The notes below the pieces were generated by a model. The model did not search any database. It worked only from the letters and a program-made list of their open reading frames with translations, and was not told the origin of the DNA. From the NCBI GenBank assembly GCA_028671895.1, contig CM053794.1, positions 25,282,501-25,346,500 on the forward strand: a stretch of 64,000 bases of DNA, written 5' to 3'. The stretch's first letter is position 1. Each line of letters starts with the position of its first letter. This DNA is from Oenanthe sinensis. Taxonomy: Eukaryota; Streptophyta; Magnoliopsida; Apiales; Apiaceae. The position numbers and the translations under genes were made by a program. Below, piece after piece: positions 21,620-32,591 of the stretch.

Positions 21620-23342
21620 TCTGCTTTTACAAATTTCTGCTGCAGTTTTATTGTGTGTTGATTGATGTAGCATTTGAATTTTGATGAGACGAAGACACTT
21701 CAAATATTTAAAGTACTTTTGGTATCTTGTGACTGTGGAAACATCATGAACAAGTTGTTTAGAATGCACATTGAATCTTATCGTAATTTTGTGTATTCAT
21801 TGCTTTAGCAATTGCCATAACCTTGACTAGGTACACATATTTTTATTTGATAATTGAAAAGCACTTGCCTCCTGGAAGCTTGAACCCTCGACTGCTAGGT
21901 AAAATATGCACTCAGATATTTTTGCCTCCAAGGAGGTAAACAAGTTGGTGGAATATTTGTCTTCCTTCTAAGGTACAAACTGCTCCATCTCAAAACAGTT
22001 GTCGTGTTTGGCTTTTGAGTGGTCAAATTGATTAAATTTTGAATTACAATTACATATGTTATATAATTAAACAAATTTAAAAATTATATCATCAGAAAAT
22101 ATATCTAATCCACTTTAAAATGTTTCTCAACTTTTAAAATTATAAAGGATTTTTATTTTAATTTTCAGTTAAAATTTAATGTTTTGCGTACAATGTGCTT
22201 ATTTGATCGAGTGTTTGGACATTCACCGTGTTAAGGATATACGTGCTTATTATGTAATCAGAAGGAGAACTTGATCCTTAATTCAATTTTATTTCATGAA
22301 TACATAGAAATATGATGTTTAAGACTTAATAGAAGATTCAAGATTGTACTTCTTTTATTTTTATTGTGGATGTTTGCACGAGATGGTATAAATGGATAGA
22401 GATATTGTTTGTATCACTTTAACGTACGTTCTCGATGAATGAATCATGATAAATTCTAATATCATTTGATCACAACTTGACACCGTGGGAAGAGGAAAAT
22501 CAAGTTCGAATCTCATATTTGTTTTTATTGTTAATTGTGCGATTTTTAGAGTTAATCTATCAACCTTGTATTGGCATCGTTCAGGTTGTTGACAAAGTAA
22601 GCATAAGTGATGAATAACAATATGAGTTGTTGTATCTAGTTTCTGCAGGAACGATAACCATCTTCGAGGATACTATTGGGGGGTGCCGAGACTCAACATG
22701 TGGAAGTAAGCTCATGGTACAAAATAAGCTATTTTTGCAAGAAAAAATAACTAATTTATCACATATCCTTTGTAGAAGAAGCTAATAACATGATATATGA
22801 AAAATCAAGAGCTATTTCTTAGGTTATCTTTAGATCGATGGCAGAGAAAGATAATGTTAAAAGTATGAACATGATGATATAAACCCGGCAACCAATTCAA
22901 GTACAAAGTTAAATTACGTGTAAAAATTTAAACGCTCAGATAGTCAAATGCGCATATAAACAGAACTTGTATAATTTAAAATACTTGTTCCTCATACATA
23001 AGATCTGGTGAAGGGTAAATGCTTCTACTCCTAGTTTTTTCCTGTGACATCCCCGAGAAGGAACGAAGATGGTACTTAAGAAAATTTACTTGTGTAGCAG
23101 CTCATTGCTACTTAATATATGTGATCAGGTTCTCCGAAACAAAATTTCATAAAGCATTATGTAAACTTACAAGAAATTAACCAAAGAGTTTGTCGCAATA
23201 AACCTTGCAGTGGCAAAAAAAATGTTGCTTCTACAAAAGCAGTTTGATTAGGAATATATCAGTCTATAAAAACATTATTCTTGCTTCATAACTCTATTTT
23301 GGCTATCAAAACACGAAGAAAACAAGAATTTGAACAGCATTT
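21620..23342. other. Intergenic sequence between convergent RLP24 and cyclophilin genes
   Basis: Holds the 3' ends of both flanking genes and otherwise AT-rich DNA. No further gene, RNA or clear terminal repeat was recognised. Confidence 0.4.
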
Positions 23343-24885
23343 TCATTCCATCAAGCCACAATTAGTGACAATCACTTTGGAGTATGGACGATTAAACCCC
23401 CTTTCTGCAACAACAGCTCTTTTATCTCCAATTAATTTTGCCGTCCTGTTTCACAGTAAAATAAATGAAAAGGATCAGGTGATGAAATTTCTAAATTTTC
23501 AGTTTTACACACTGCTACATAACTTTAAAAATATCAGTTTCAAAAATTAATATGCTATCTAACTTTAGAAATAGAAAAACAAAGTCGTAACCAGTTAGAT
23601 TTATGAGATCCTTTTATTGGATTTAGGATAGTTAGTCGTTTAATAAGTACCTGAGCTCCCACTGGGGTGTTTATTGACATATAACATGGTATACGTACTA
23701 AGAACATTTTACAGGATAAAGCAAATACCTGAAATAAGGAGAACTAGTGTTCTCTTGCACTGTCTTGACTTGTCCAATCTTCTCCACAACCTCCATGCCT
23801 TCCAATACTCTTCCCACCACAAGAGCAGACGCATCTAGTTCCGGTGAATCCTTGGTGGAAATAACAAACTCAGTCCCATTTGGATCCTTTCCGATCTCTT
23901 CTTCATCAACCTCTAGCTTCCCATTTCGTGCAACCAGCTTAACTTTTGGAGGTGGCTTCAGTGGATCCCTGACAATAATGCTGACACTTTTAGCCACATT
24001 CTTGGTTCCAGGACAACTCTCATTAGCCTTCTCTAGCTCAGCAATGAGCTTGTCATTTGACAGACTGCTGCCTGTTTTCTGTGCCAGTTCAGCATCTACA
24101 CCATATGATCTTATTCCTCCATGCTGTATATAATTTGGCAGAATTTTAACAAACTCTTTCCTTCTATAACTAATACCAGCAGCACCACTTATAATGTTAC
24201 TAAATCTACCAGTGGTTATCGGGGCATTGTTATCATATAGTCCTATGATGATTCTTCCAATAGGCTCTCCACTAACTGATACATCAAAAAATGCACGCTT
24301 TTTTATTCTCCTATCACTGCAGCCATCACTAGTCACGATATCGTTCACACTATCTACTTCTTGTGCTGTAGCATTTGTTTCGCTAACTGGGGCAACTTCT
24401 TGATTTTCTTCTATACTTGTTGCATTGTTTGAAGCATCTGATTCTTGTGGTGCAGCATTTGATTCAATTGTAGGAGAATTTTCTTGATTTTCTTCTCTAG
24501 TTGTTGGAATGTTTGAATCATCATCTGATTCTCTTGGTGCAGCATTTGATTCAGTTGCAGGATCAGAAATTACTTGATTTTCTTTTACATCTGTAAGATT
24601 GTTTGAACTATCTGCTTCAAGTAAGGCAGCAGCATTTGTTTCATTGGCTGAGGCATTTTCTTCTTCTGCTCTGGCCTTTGGCAGTTGAAATTGTTGCTGT
24701 GCTTGAGAACCTAACACAAGTAGTAGTGATGATTTAGTGCAAATTGCGAGCTCTCGACGCGATAATTTTGGTGAATTCTTTATAATGCAAGGAGGGCATG
24801 GAGGAGATGTAGTGGGCAATGCTTGAATTTGCTGGTTTGGAGGTGTTGCTGGGGAATTTAGTAGGCATTTTGCAGTAGAGTGCAT
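23343..24885 (-). CDS. Cyclophilin-like peptidyl-prolyl isomerase, plastid-lumen type
   Basis: Two exons, 24885-23729 and 23445-23343, joined at a GT-AG intron (split Arg386), encode 419 aa. Residues 1-65 resemble a bipartite transit region: Ser/Pro/Thr-rich, then a twin-arginine (Arg43-Arg44) followed by SSLLLVLGS, as in Tat-dependent thylakoid-lumen proteins. Residues ~80-190 are a low-complexity Asn/Glu region made of about four imperfect 29-residue repeats. Residues ~197-419 form a divergent cyclophilin fold: RIIIGLYDNNAPITTGRF, ELDASALVVGRVLEGMEVVEKIGQV and, in exon 2, GDKRAVVAERGFNRPYSKV. The usual catalytic FHR motif is not seen, so enzymatic activity is doubtful. The family resembles chloroplast cyclophilins such as Arabidopsis CYP26-2/CYP28, but the exact orthologue was not determined. 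Two degenerate copies of its 5' end lie at 13.5 and 25.6 kb. Confidence 0.85.
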
Positions 24886-24949
24886 AGCTATTAGCTATTT
24901 TTGTGTTCTGAAATTATGGAATGCACCCTTATTTTCTTTCCTTGTCCAC

Positions 24950-25560
24950 ATAGTTTGTGGATAGAAATGCAATCCAAATTCATAGATAGTGATTATATGA
25001 GAGACTATATGGTCACCACATCACCCATATCCAAAAGGTTGGAATTTAAAACTTTAAGAATTAAGATACTTTTTTTCTTTTCTTCTTTTAATTATTTTTT
25101 TATATAAAAAGTTACCATATTGTCTATTTAGTACTATATACTTTTGAAATAAATTTCAAACTTATTTAACAAAAATTTGCACAAGTTGAATCACCTTACA
25201 ACCTTTTTAGGAACGAAAGTAAGGAAGGTAAAGAAAGAGAAGTAAATTAATTTTTACCATTGGCTCTCAAGTTTTATTAACAAGATCAAGAGGAACTTCA
25301 AAAGATACGGATTAAAAAATAAAAAAAAACATACTTTTTGTTCAGCTTACCTAAACTTTAACTTCCCCCTCTATTTGAAATTCGGAAGTGTAAATAGAAT
25401 AAAATTTACTCAGTTCATTTGGTTTTCATCTACTTGGTTTGAATTCGGGAAAACCTGAGTTCAGTATTATAGAGCTTGTAATGGTCAATGTTGTTAGCTA
25501 TTCCTTAAATTATGAAAACAGTTTTAAGAATAAATTTAATTGCCGAATTTGAGTATTTGA
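24950..25560. other. AT-rich intergenic sequence
   Basis: Upstream region of the cyclophilin gene. No coding sequence or repeat structure recognised. Confidence 0.3.
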
Positions 25561-25569
25561 GTCCTAAAA

Positions 25570-25935
25570 TTTAATTGTACAATTGTAAATCCAACACTTG
25601 AGCCTCTTTTTTCTTGCAAACGTCTCAAGATGGTCTACTTCAAAATTGGCTTGTAACTGGCCATCATTAGTTGAGGCATGCATTTTCTTCTTGCACTCTG
25701 GCTTTTTGCGGTTAACCTTGTTGCTGTGCTTGAAAATTTTACACGAGTAGCAGTGATAATTTAGTGCAAAATGCAAGGGCCAAGGAGGAGGTGGAGTTGT
25801 ACCCAGCAATGCTTAAATTTGCTGGTTTGGACGTGTCTCGAAGTTCAGTAGGCATTTTGTTATGAAATGTACATAGTAGCTAGTTTTGTAATGAAATTTC
25901 GGATTACTCTCTCTTTTTTTCTTCTTCCATTGTCT
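25570..25935 (-). pseudogene. Second, older duplicate of the cyclophilin 5' end
   Basis: Blocks such as agtagcagtgataatttagtgc, gcaatgcttaaatttgctgg and ttcagtaggcattttgt align with 24640-24935 of the intact gene in the same orientation and order, including the region just upstream of the start codon. Divergence is clearly greater than in the 13.5-kb copy and several indels are present. It sits directly upstream of the intact gene in tandem orientation. Confidence 0.7.
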
Positions 25936-26615
25936 ACAGACTTTGTAGACAGAAAATCAAACCTCAAAAGAGTTAATTATTTAGTCCTAAACAAGAGTGG
26001 ACTCAATATTTTGATGACAAAAAATTTGTTTTGCTGTTCCTTCTGCAACTAAAGCGAAGAGCGTTGTAGCAGATGCTTCGTTTCTGATCGTATGGGTTGC
26101 ACAAGACATGATGTTTACCTTTGTAGTTCACCAAATATTCTAGTCTCTCGCTATAAAAGAGTGCAAATAACTTGTTTTTGCATGAGTTGTGCCTGAATGG
26201 GCTCAATTTTTCGAGTTGAGACTTTAACAAAAGCTTCTTCTGTTCAAGTTCTAATCTGTTTATTTCAGACTCTAACAGGAGGTTGAAGTAAGTTGTGCTT
26301 TTTTTATGTTTTTGTCAACTAAATGAGAACATTTGTGGAACTGGTAGTGAGATGCATAGAGATGTTTATTCTTGGTCATTTTGTGGCAAGGAATAGTAAG
26401 GTAAGCCACACAACACAAACAACTTATTTCAAGTTGCAGGTTCATCAGTTTATGTGCTATATACAAAACAAACTTGTTATCGCCCTGTTTGCGATTTCTA
26501 AATTTGTATTTAGATTAATCAAAGCAGGGTAGTGTTCAAGCACAACAATATTTCACAAATTCACAAAATGAAAAAATAATAAATATGCAAAAAAAACCTG
26601 AAAAAGTATAAAATT
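25936..26615. other. Intergenic sequence
   Basis: AT-rich; no gene recognised. Short open frames at 26003-26532 have no familiar motif. Confidence 0.3.
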
Positions 26616-26617
26616 AA

Positions 26618-26730
26618 TGAGGCTAGGACTTTTGGTCTTACCACCCCAAGATCCCAAATTCGATTCCAGCTGAGCGCATGAATTAGTCGAGATGCACGTA
26701 AACTGGCCCGAACACCGCCTACAAATATAT
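26618..26730 (+). mobile_element. tRNA-derived SINE remnant
   Basis: A block with a B-box-like ATTCGATTCC (26650-26659) is followed by gatgcacgtaaactggcccgaacacc, the body wording of a widespread dicot SINE family (usually cgcgtaagctggcccggacacc). The A-box region at about 26620-26632 is degraded. Short and mutated. Confidence 0.5.
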
Positions 26731-26943
26731 AAAAACTAGAAAAAAAACGAGACACTTGTTAAAAAATATAGAATAAATTAAAAAATAAGACACTTCTTAA
26801 AAATAAAAAAAATTAGGTATACAATACATTAAAAATATAAAAAATTAGGGACATAATATACCCACATTTATAAAACAAACGGACTACTGTGCGTATATGT
26901 TCTCATATTTATACTCAAACTGGTTCTGTTCTTGAAGACAAGC

Positions 26944-29900
26944 ATGGAAAAAACCCCAACTCCTTCAGCATCAGCATCAGCATCGAGGCTATGGAGACCT
27001 GCTGCTCAGAGAAACCTAAGAAACCAATGGGCCAACTTATCTTCTTTTAAACACAAATGGGCCACTCTTTCTTCTTCTGCTCGTTCCCATGCCACTTCTC
27101 TTGTTAATTCTTCACTCTCCTTGAGGTATTTATCAATTATAAGCCTATTTCATCATACCCATTTCATTTTTTTATGTAATATGTATGTATATGAGCTTGT
27201 TTTGTTCTTGTTATGTAGGTATATGAATGCAAGAGATTTGGGTGTTTTGACTGATATGCCTGGGATTAAAAAGAAAGCTTCTTTTAAATTGTTTAAGCAG
27301 CAGGTGACTTAATTTTATTACCTTTTTTTATTTTCTTTGAATTAAAGGGTTGATTTTTATTGTATATTTGGTTTTTCTGATTAGTGTTTGGTGATTCTTT
27401 TTATGTAGGAGGTTCATAGAAGTAATATTTTGGCTTCTTACAAGAATATGGTACAGATTGTTTACTCGGAATTGTATTCATAATGTGGAATTTTTTAACC
27501 TTTTATTTATCTCGTGATTGTGGAAATTTAATTATTTATCTCGGGATTGTGTATATGCAAATTGTGTGGTTAGAGCTGCTGCTTCAATAATCAATAGTGT
27601 ATGGGCTAAAAATCATATTTGCAATTATCACATTTCCGATGTATATAGTATGGTAAATAAAAGGGAAGTTGCAACAATTTGAAAGTGTATTGTGATGCCG
27701 ACTGGGCTTCCTGCCCCCTATGATTAGAAGGTCAATTTCTGTTTTGTGTCATGCTTGGTAACTGTCTATTATCATGGAAGTGCAAGAAACGAAATGCTGT
27801 TTCTAGATCCTCTGCAGAGGCAGAATACAAATCTATGGCCAATGCAGTTTGTGAAGTCAATTGGATCTTCAATCTATTATCTGAACTACATTTTAAAGTT
27901 CCAAAACCAATTCCCCTGTTTTGTGCCAATACATCCGCTCTCAGTATTGCTAAAAATCCTGTCTTGCATGAACGAACCAAGCATATCGAGCTTGATTTTC
28001 ATCTTATTCGAGATCATGTTAAAGAAGGTTTTATCTACCCACTAAGCTTCAACCTGCAGATTTATTCACCAAAGCTTTAACTACTTCCAGAACTAGTTTT
28101 CTTTTAGATAAATTGGGAGCTCTGAGCATATTCACCCCTCCCAATTTGAGGGGGGATATTGAGCATAGTAGAGTCAGTAGTCAATGTAATTAGTTGTACA
28201 GTGTAAAGGTAGTAATGTAATATCATTACTAGTTGATAGTGTAGGACTAGACCCGGCAATTTTGGACACGACACGATTTACACGACACGGAACGACACGA
28301 AAATTTAGTGTTTGTGTTTATATTTTCAGTACACGACACGAAAGTACACGAACACGAATGTACACGACCGAAATTTAGTGTCGGTTTTGTGTTTACCCTT
28401 CGAGTACACGACACGACACGAAGTACACGACATAAATAAATTTATAATTAAATTTTAATATTTATAATGAATATATGTATATTTATAATAAATATATGTA
28501 TATTTATTGTTAAAATAATACATGATTTTATAATATTGTATGTAAATATGATTTAAATATATATATTTAATATATTTTATAAAAAAATTATCTTAAAAAC
28601 TTTTATTTTTATTTATTTTTATTATTTTATTTATTTTTATTTATTTTTATTTATATTCAATTTTACACGAAACACGACACGAGAACGACACGAAAATAAG
28701 GTACACGAACACGAAAGTACACGGATTTTAAATGGGTCGGTTTTGTGTTTGGTATTTAAGTACACGAAACACGAAAGTACACGACACGAAATTACACGAC
28801 ACGGACGAATTGCCAGGTCTATGTAGGACTGTAGGTAGAGGGAAAGTTAAAAGTTTGTTAGAACTCATCATATATATATGTAACTTCATCTTGTAATTTA
28901 AGATTAGATGATTCGATGATGATTTTACTTTCTTGTTCATTTTCATACATTTCTACAACGTGGCTATCGTTTTTGCCTTTGGGTCGTATGCTCTCTTATA
29001 CATATATATCTATATCTTATCTTTTTCTAATTAAATTGGTAGAAGGCAATACATGTATACTCATTTAGTCATTGTGTAAATATCTACAGGTAGCTATAGT
29101 AAATCAAATGGTGACTGCTGGTGCTTCAATGAGATGTTTCTCTAAAGGGGTTGACAATAGCTCAATTTCACAATATTCAAATTCTTCTATAGATACTAAT
29201 GACGTTGGTGATGGAGGGGGAATCCCTGCCTTTACATTCTGGTCAATTTCGTCTTTTGGTATGTTCCTTAACTGTAATTATTGGCAGTTACCTTAGAGCT
29301 CCTGTTATTAGTTCTCCATTTTACTATATTACTTATACAGTACCAGATTCTTAATATACGAAATTACTTACAGTTAAAGTGTGAGGGAGAAAATAGGCAT
29401 GATATTACTTGTCAGTATAATGAATACACTGTGTCCAACTTGTCTAAAATGATAGCATGAATAAGTAGCTCATTACTAAATCTCTTATTATTTTAATTAA
29501 TTGGCTTAATGGGCACATATGTTATTATTACAGAGAAATTAGCAGAGGAGCTTATACAAATGTTTATTCTTGAACTCAGTTTAAAGGTATATTGCACCTT
29601 TGGTTTTGATGCAAGAAATTACTTTCCTTTTTAAAGTGGTTTAGTCACTTTATCCTTCTTTTTGTTTACTGTTGTTTTCTTTTGGGGTGTTAAATCTGTT
29701 TCTATGGAACCGCAGCGACTGCTTGTTATAGAGTTTATCTCCATTAGTAATGAGGATGATCAACAAAATATTGAACTGAGTTGGCTGGATGAACTCTATT
29801 CAGGCGAGTTTGATGATTTGAGCAAATGTAATTTGTACTCAACAGAAGCTTGTGCACCACTTCTTCCAAAGTTAGAGGGTAGAAAACTAGATAAACTAAA

Positions 29901-31669
29901 CCTGCAAGAAGAACACCAGCGAGATGCAGATGTTTTACAGGTAATATTACCATCTGAATTCTTATAAAATCTAGTCTGTTACTTCCACAACAAGAGTTCC
30001 ACTTCATTATGATGTAGAACCTTTTTGACATGCTAAATACTATATTACTCTTAATTTTGATAAAGTTCAATACTATAACTACTTTAACCTTTTAACTAAA
30101 AGCACTCTATGTCAATGTGAAACATTTTTTTTAATATGTTTCTTTTATTAGGTTCCATTATTGTAAAACTTTAATAAATACATATTTATATTTAGGTTTT
30201 AGAATATATTACAATAAAGCTCAAATAGATTTCATAGCACAGAAGGAAATCCTGATAGTAATCTATGTATAAGCTAAGTTAGTGCTCGAAGCTTAGGTTA
30301 TTATCCTGAAAATGTAATAAAAATATTGCTAAATTCGTATACTTCATTACTTCTTTAAGTATATATATATAGTATATACATTCTATTGAACAACTGAGTG
30401 TTGTCTTGCAGGTGTATTTAACAACTTGGCTTGCAGATGTTAATATGGATAAATACAGGTAATACTGTACCCATTTTGCTGATAAGAAAGATGAACCTAA
30501 ATAGATGAAGAATTATCTCTACAAATGGATATGTATTAACCTTTCCCGTATATTGGTTTTTAAACCAAATTTCTTTTTGTTTTTAATTTGAAAGCATCAA
30601 AGTGATCAAACCATGAACTCTAAATATTGTTTTGTTCATATTATATGGTCGTGTGAATAGAATTGGATGATGCGGAAGGATAGTGTAGGGGCTAGGGATG
30701 GACTAGAGAAGCTGGTTGAAATGAGATTGGAGGAAATAGTGTGAATTATGTGGAATGGACTTGGTATTTAGCTATGAGTATTAAGTTAATATAACAATCA
30801 GATTGTTAATAACTCTGTTTTTGATCCCAAGAAAAAATAGTAACGAAAAGCATCATTTGTAATGAGAAAGACATTACTGGATATCTGTACAACACCAACA
30901 CTAGGCTATCGTATTGGATTTATGCTCTGTAATGCAAGAAGTTTGGCCATTGTTGTGTTTATTCCGTTTTTCCGGTTAAAATGTGTAATCCAGTTTTTTT
31001 GATAGTCTGATAGGTAGCTAATCATATATAGTAGAAGTACCGTCAGGATGATAGTGACATAGCATGAAGACTGGCACTCAATCTACTATGGTGCTTGGTG
31101 GAAAGTTAGTCATTATTTTGAGCTCTTAGTCCTTGGACACCAGATAAATACTTATAAATTCTTGTCCACCAGTTTTTAATATGTCATCACACCTTGCTGA
31201 GGTTGGGATTAGGCTATAGGTCAAGCATTACTTAAAGGACTTTCTTCTATCTCTTTCAGTCTTTGTCTAGGGTCTAATATGAGCTACAATTCCAATTCCT
31301 TAAAATTTAAATAATTTGTTTCCTGACTATGATCCCCCGTCATCAGTTTTCAGGTAAAATAATATATGGATTGGTTGTTAGTTGTCTGTGGTGCAACCAA
31401 ACTGCTCAGTTCCCACAAATTACTTGCATGAACATCATCCAAGTTGCCCAATGGTTGCATTTCACATTTGTATGAATTCGATGAATACAACTACTAGGAT
31501 CCAAATGTACAATACAAGAACTTACCTGCTTATTGCAGAAGTCATTTTCTTTGTCATTATTTTGGATTTTACATTCTAATTAACTACGGGTATTTGTCTT
31601 TATTTTCTTATCAGGGTGGATGAAATATTTACTTCGGTTGGGGAGGAAATGAATGTTACCCTTGTGTAA
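26944..31669 (+). CDS. Uncharacterised plant protein, 285 aa, eight exons
   Basis: Exons 26944-27125, 27219-27303, 27409-27450, 29090-29258, 29534-29586, 29716-29940, 30412-30458 and 31615-31669, all GT-AG and phase-consistent, encode 285 aa. The N-terminus is Ser/Ala-rich and basic (RLWRPAAQRNLRNQW). Later segments include VLTDMPGIKKKASFKLF, a Gly-rich DVGDGGGIPAFTFWSISSFEKLAEELIQMF, and a C-terminal LQVYLTTWLADVNMDKYRVDEIF. No catalytic motif, signal peptide or membrane segment is evident; much of it looks helical. I recall similar unnamed plant proteins but assign no function. Intron 3 (1.6 kb) hosts nested transposons. The intact frame across eight exons argues for a functional gene. Confidence 0.8.
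27685..28157 (+). pseudogene. Copia RNase H fragment within intron 3
   Basis: Reads YCDADWASC, then after a stop LLSWKCKKRNAVSRSSAEAEYKSM, PVLHERTKHIELDFHLIRD, then after a one-base insertion near 28043 LQPADLFTKAL and a C-terminal LGALSIF. This is the C-terminal RNase H end of a copia pol. Upstream pol and the 5' LTR are missing. It is followed by a purine tract (ttgaggggggat) and the 3' LTR. Confidence 0.85.
28160..28949 (+). mobile_element. 3' LTR of the copia fragment, split by a hAT MITE
   Basis: Starts TGAGCATAGTAGAGTC after the polypurine tract and ends near ttttcataca (28949) or slightly later. The part right of the MITE (28830-28949) contains a TATA-like atatatatatgtaac and the R/U5. 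Without the MITE the LTR is about 210 bp. Confidence 0.7.
28248..28821. mobile_element. hAT-type MITE with ACACGACACGA-rich subterminal regions
   Basis: Terminal inverted repeats TAGACCCGGCAATT (left) and the inverse of AATTGCCAGGTCTA (right) match at 13 of 14 positions. An exact 8-bp target duplication TGTAGGAC flanks it at 28240-28247 and 28822-28829, the size typical of hAT elements. Both ends are rich in ACACGACACGA repeats and the centre is an AT-rich tract of (ATTTTT)-like runs. It encodes nothing. It inserted into the copia LTR, so it is the younger of the two. Confidence 0.9.
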
Positions 31670-32590
31670 AACTGCTGTTTGTAGCGGGTTAGAAGTAGAC
31701 CAACCAGAAGCAATATATCAAATTTAAATTTATTTTGGAGGCCTTCACACTGGCTTTTAAGAAGCTTGATTGGGAGTGGAGGTTAATATCTTAACAGTAT
31801 TAGAACTTAAATCTGGCTTCTTATAGTCTATATGTGGTTTCTATTTATATTTGGTTTTTTCCCTTCAAGAAGTGTAGTAGTTATTCCTTGTTTAGTCTCG
31901 TGTAGGTTATCTCCTCCCAACTTGTTTCGTGAGTTAAATTTTAATAATAAATTTTCTTCCTCAACGTGCTGAACTGATCCTAAATGGGTTGGGGTTTTTC
32001 TTCTGACTGGTAGGATTAGGAATCATGGTGGTGAACTGGTAGCCTTGTGCCAATGGTAACATGGTGCCACCAGTGGATGGTGGTGTTCAGCTACTAGCGA
32101 TCATCTCTTTGTATATTTGATCAATACACCCCTCTCAAACTCAGTATACATATAAGATTCTGTGTATGATGCTACATGTGAAATTTTGGCTGCTTATATT
32201 GATTAGGCATTATGTAATCTTCTAAAATTAGTTGTGATTTTTGTACGTGTGTGTCATGTTGTTGTTTGGGTTCCCTGTTTTTACTTGTGAGTTATGGATT
32301 TGGAGATGATTGGAATTGCCAGGGATGTTTCTTGTGAATTTAAATTTTAGTTGACTATATTTTCTTGGATCAAATTATATAACTGGCTGGAATTTTCATT
32401 ATGTCATACTCCGGATCTGTAGTAAGAACTTTAATCCAGGTATCATCTGCAGCACATTAATATGGACAGGGTGTACTTTGCATACCAGTTGCAATGTTGC
32501 ATGTTAAAAATTAAGTTAATAATATGTAGCCTTTTAGCCAGCCACATGCATCGTATTTGTGCAGAACACTATGATTTTTATCATTATATA
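31670..32590. other. 3' flank and intergenic sequence
   Basis: Contains the likely 3' UTR of the 285-aa gene (an aataataaa polyadenylation-like signal near 31945). No further gene recognised. Confidence 0.3.
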
Positions 32591-32591
32591 T

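Noticed and set aside
23747..24133. 128-aa plus-strand frame
   Set aside because: Antisense shadow of the cyclophilin exon; no family motif and no splice support.
28670..28800. ACACGACACGA-rich repeats as a satellite or CRISPR-like array
   Set aside because: They are the subterminal repeats of the hAT MITE, whose ends and 8-bp target duplication are defined.
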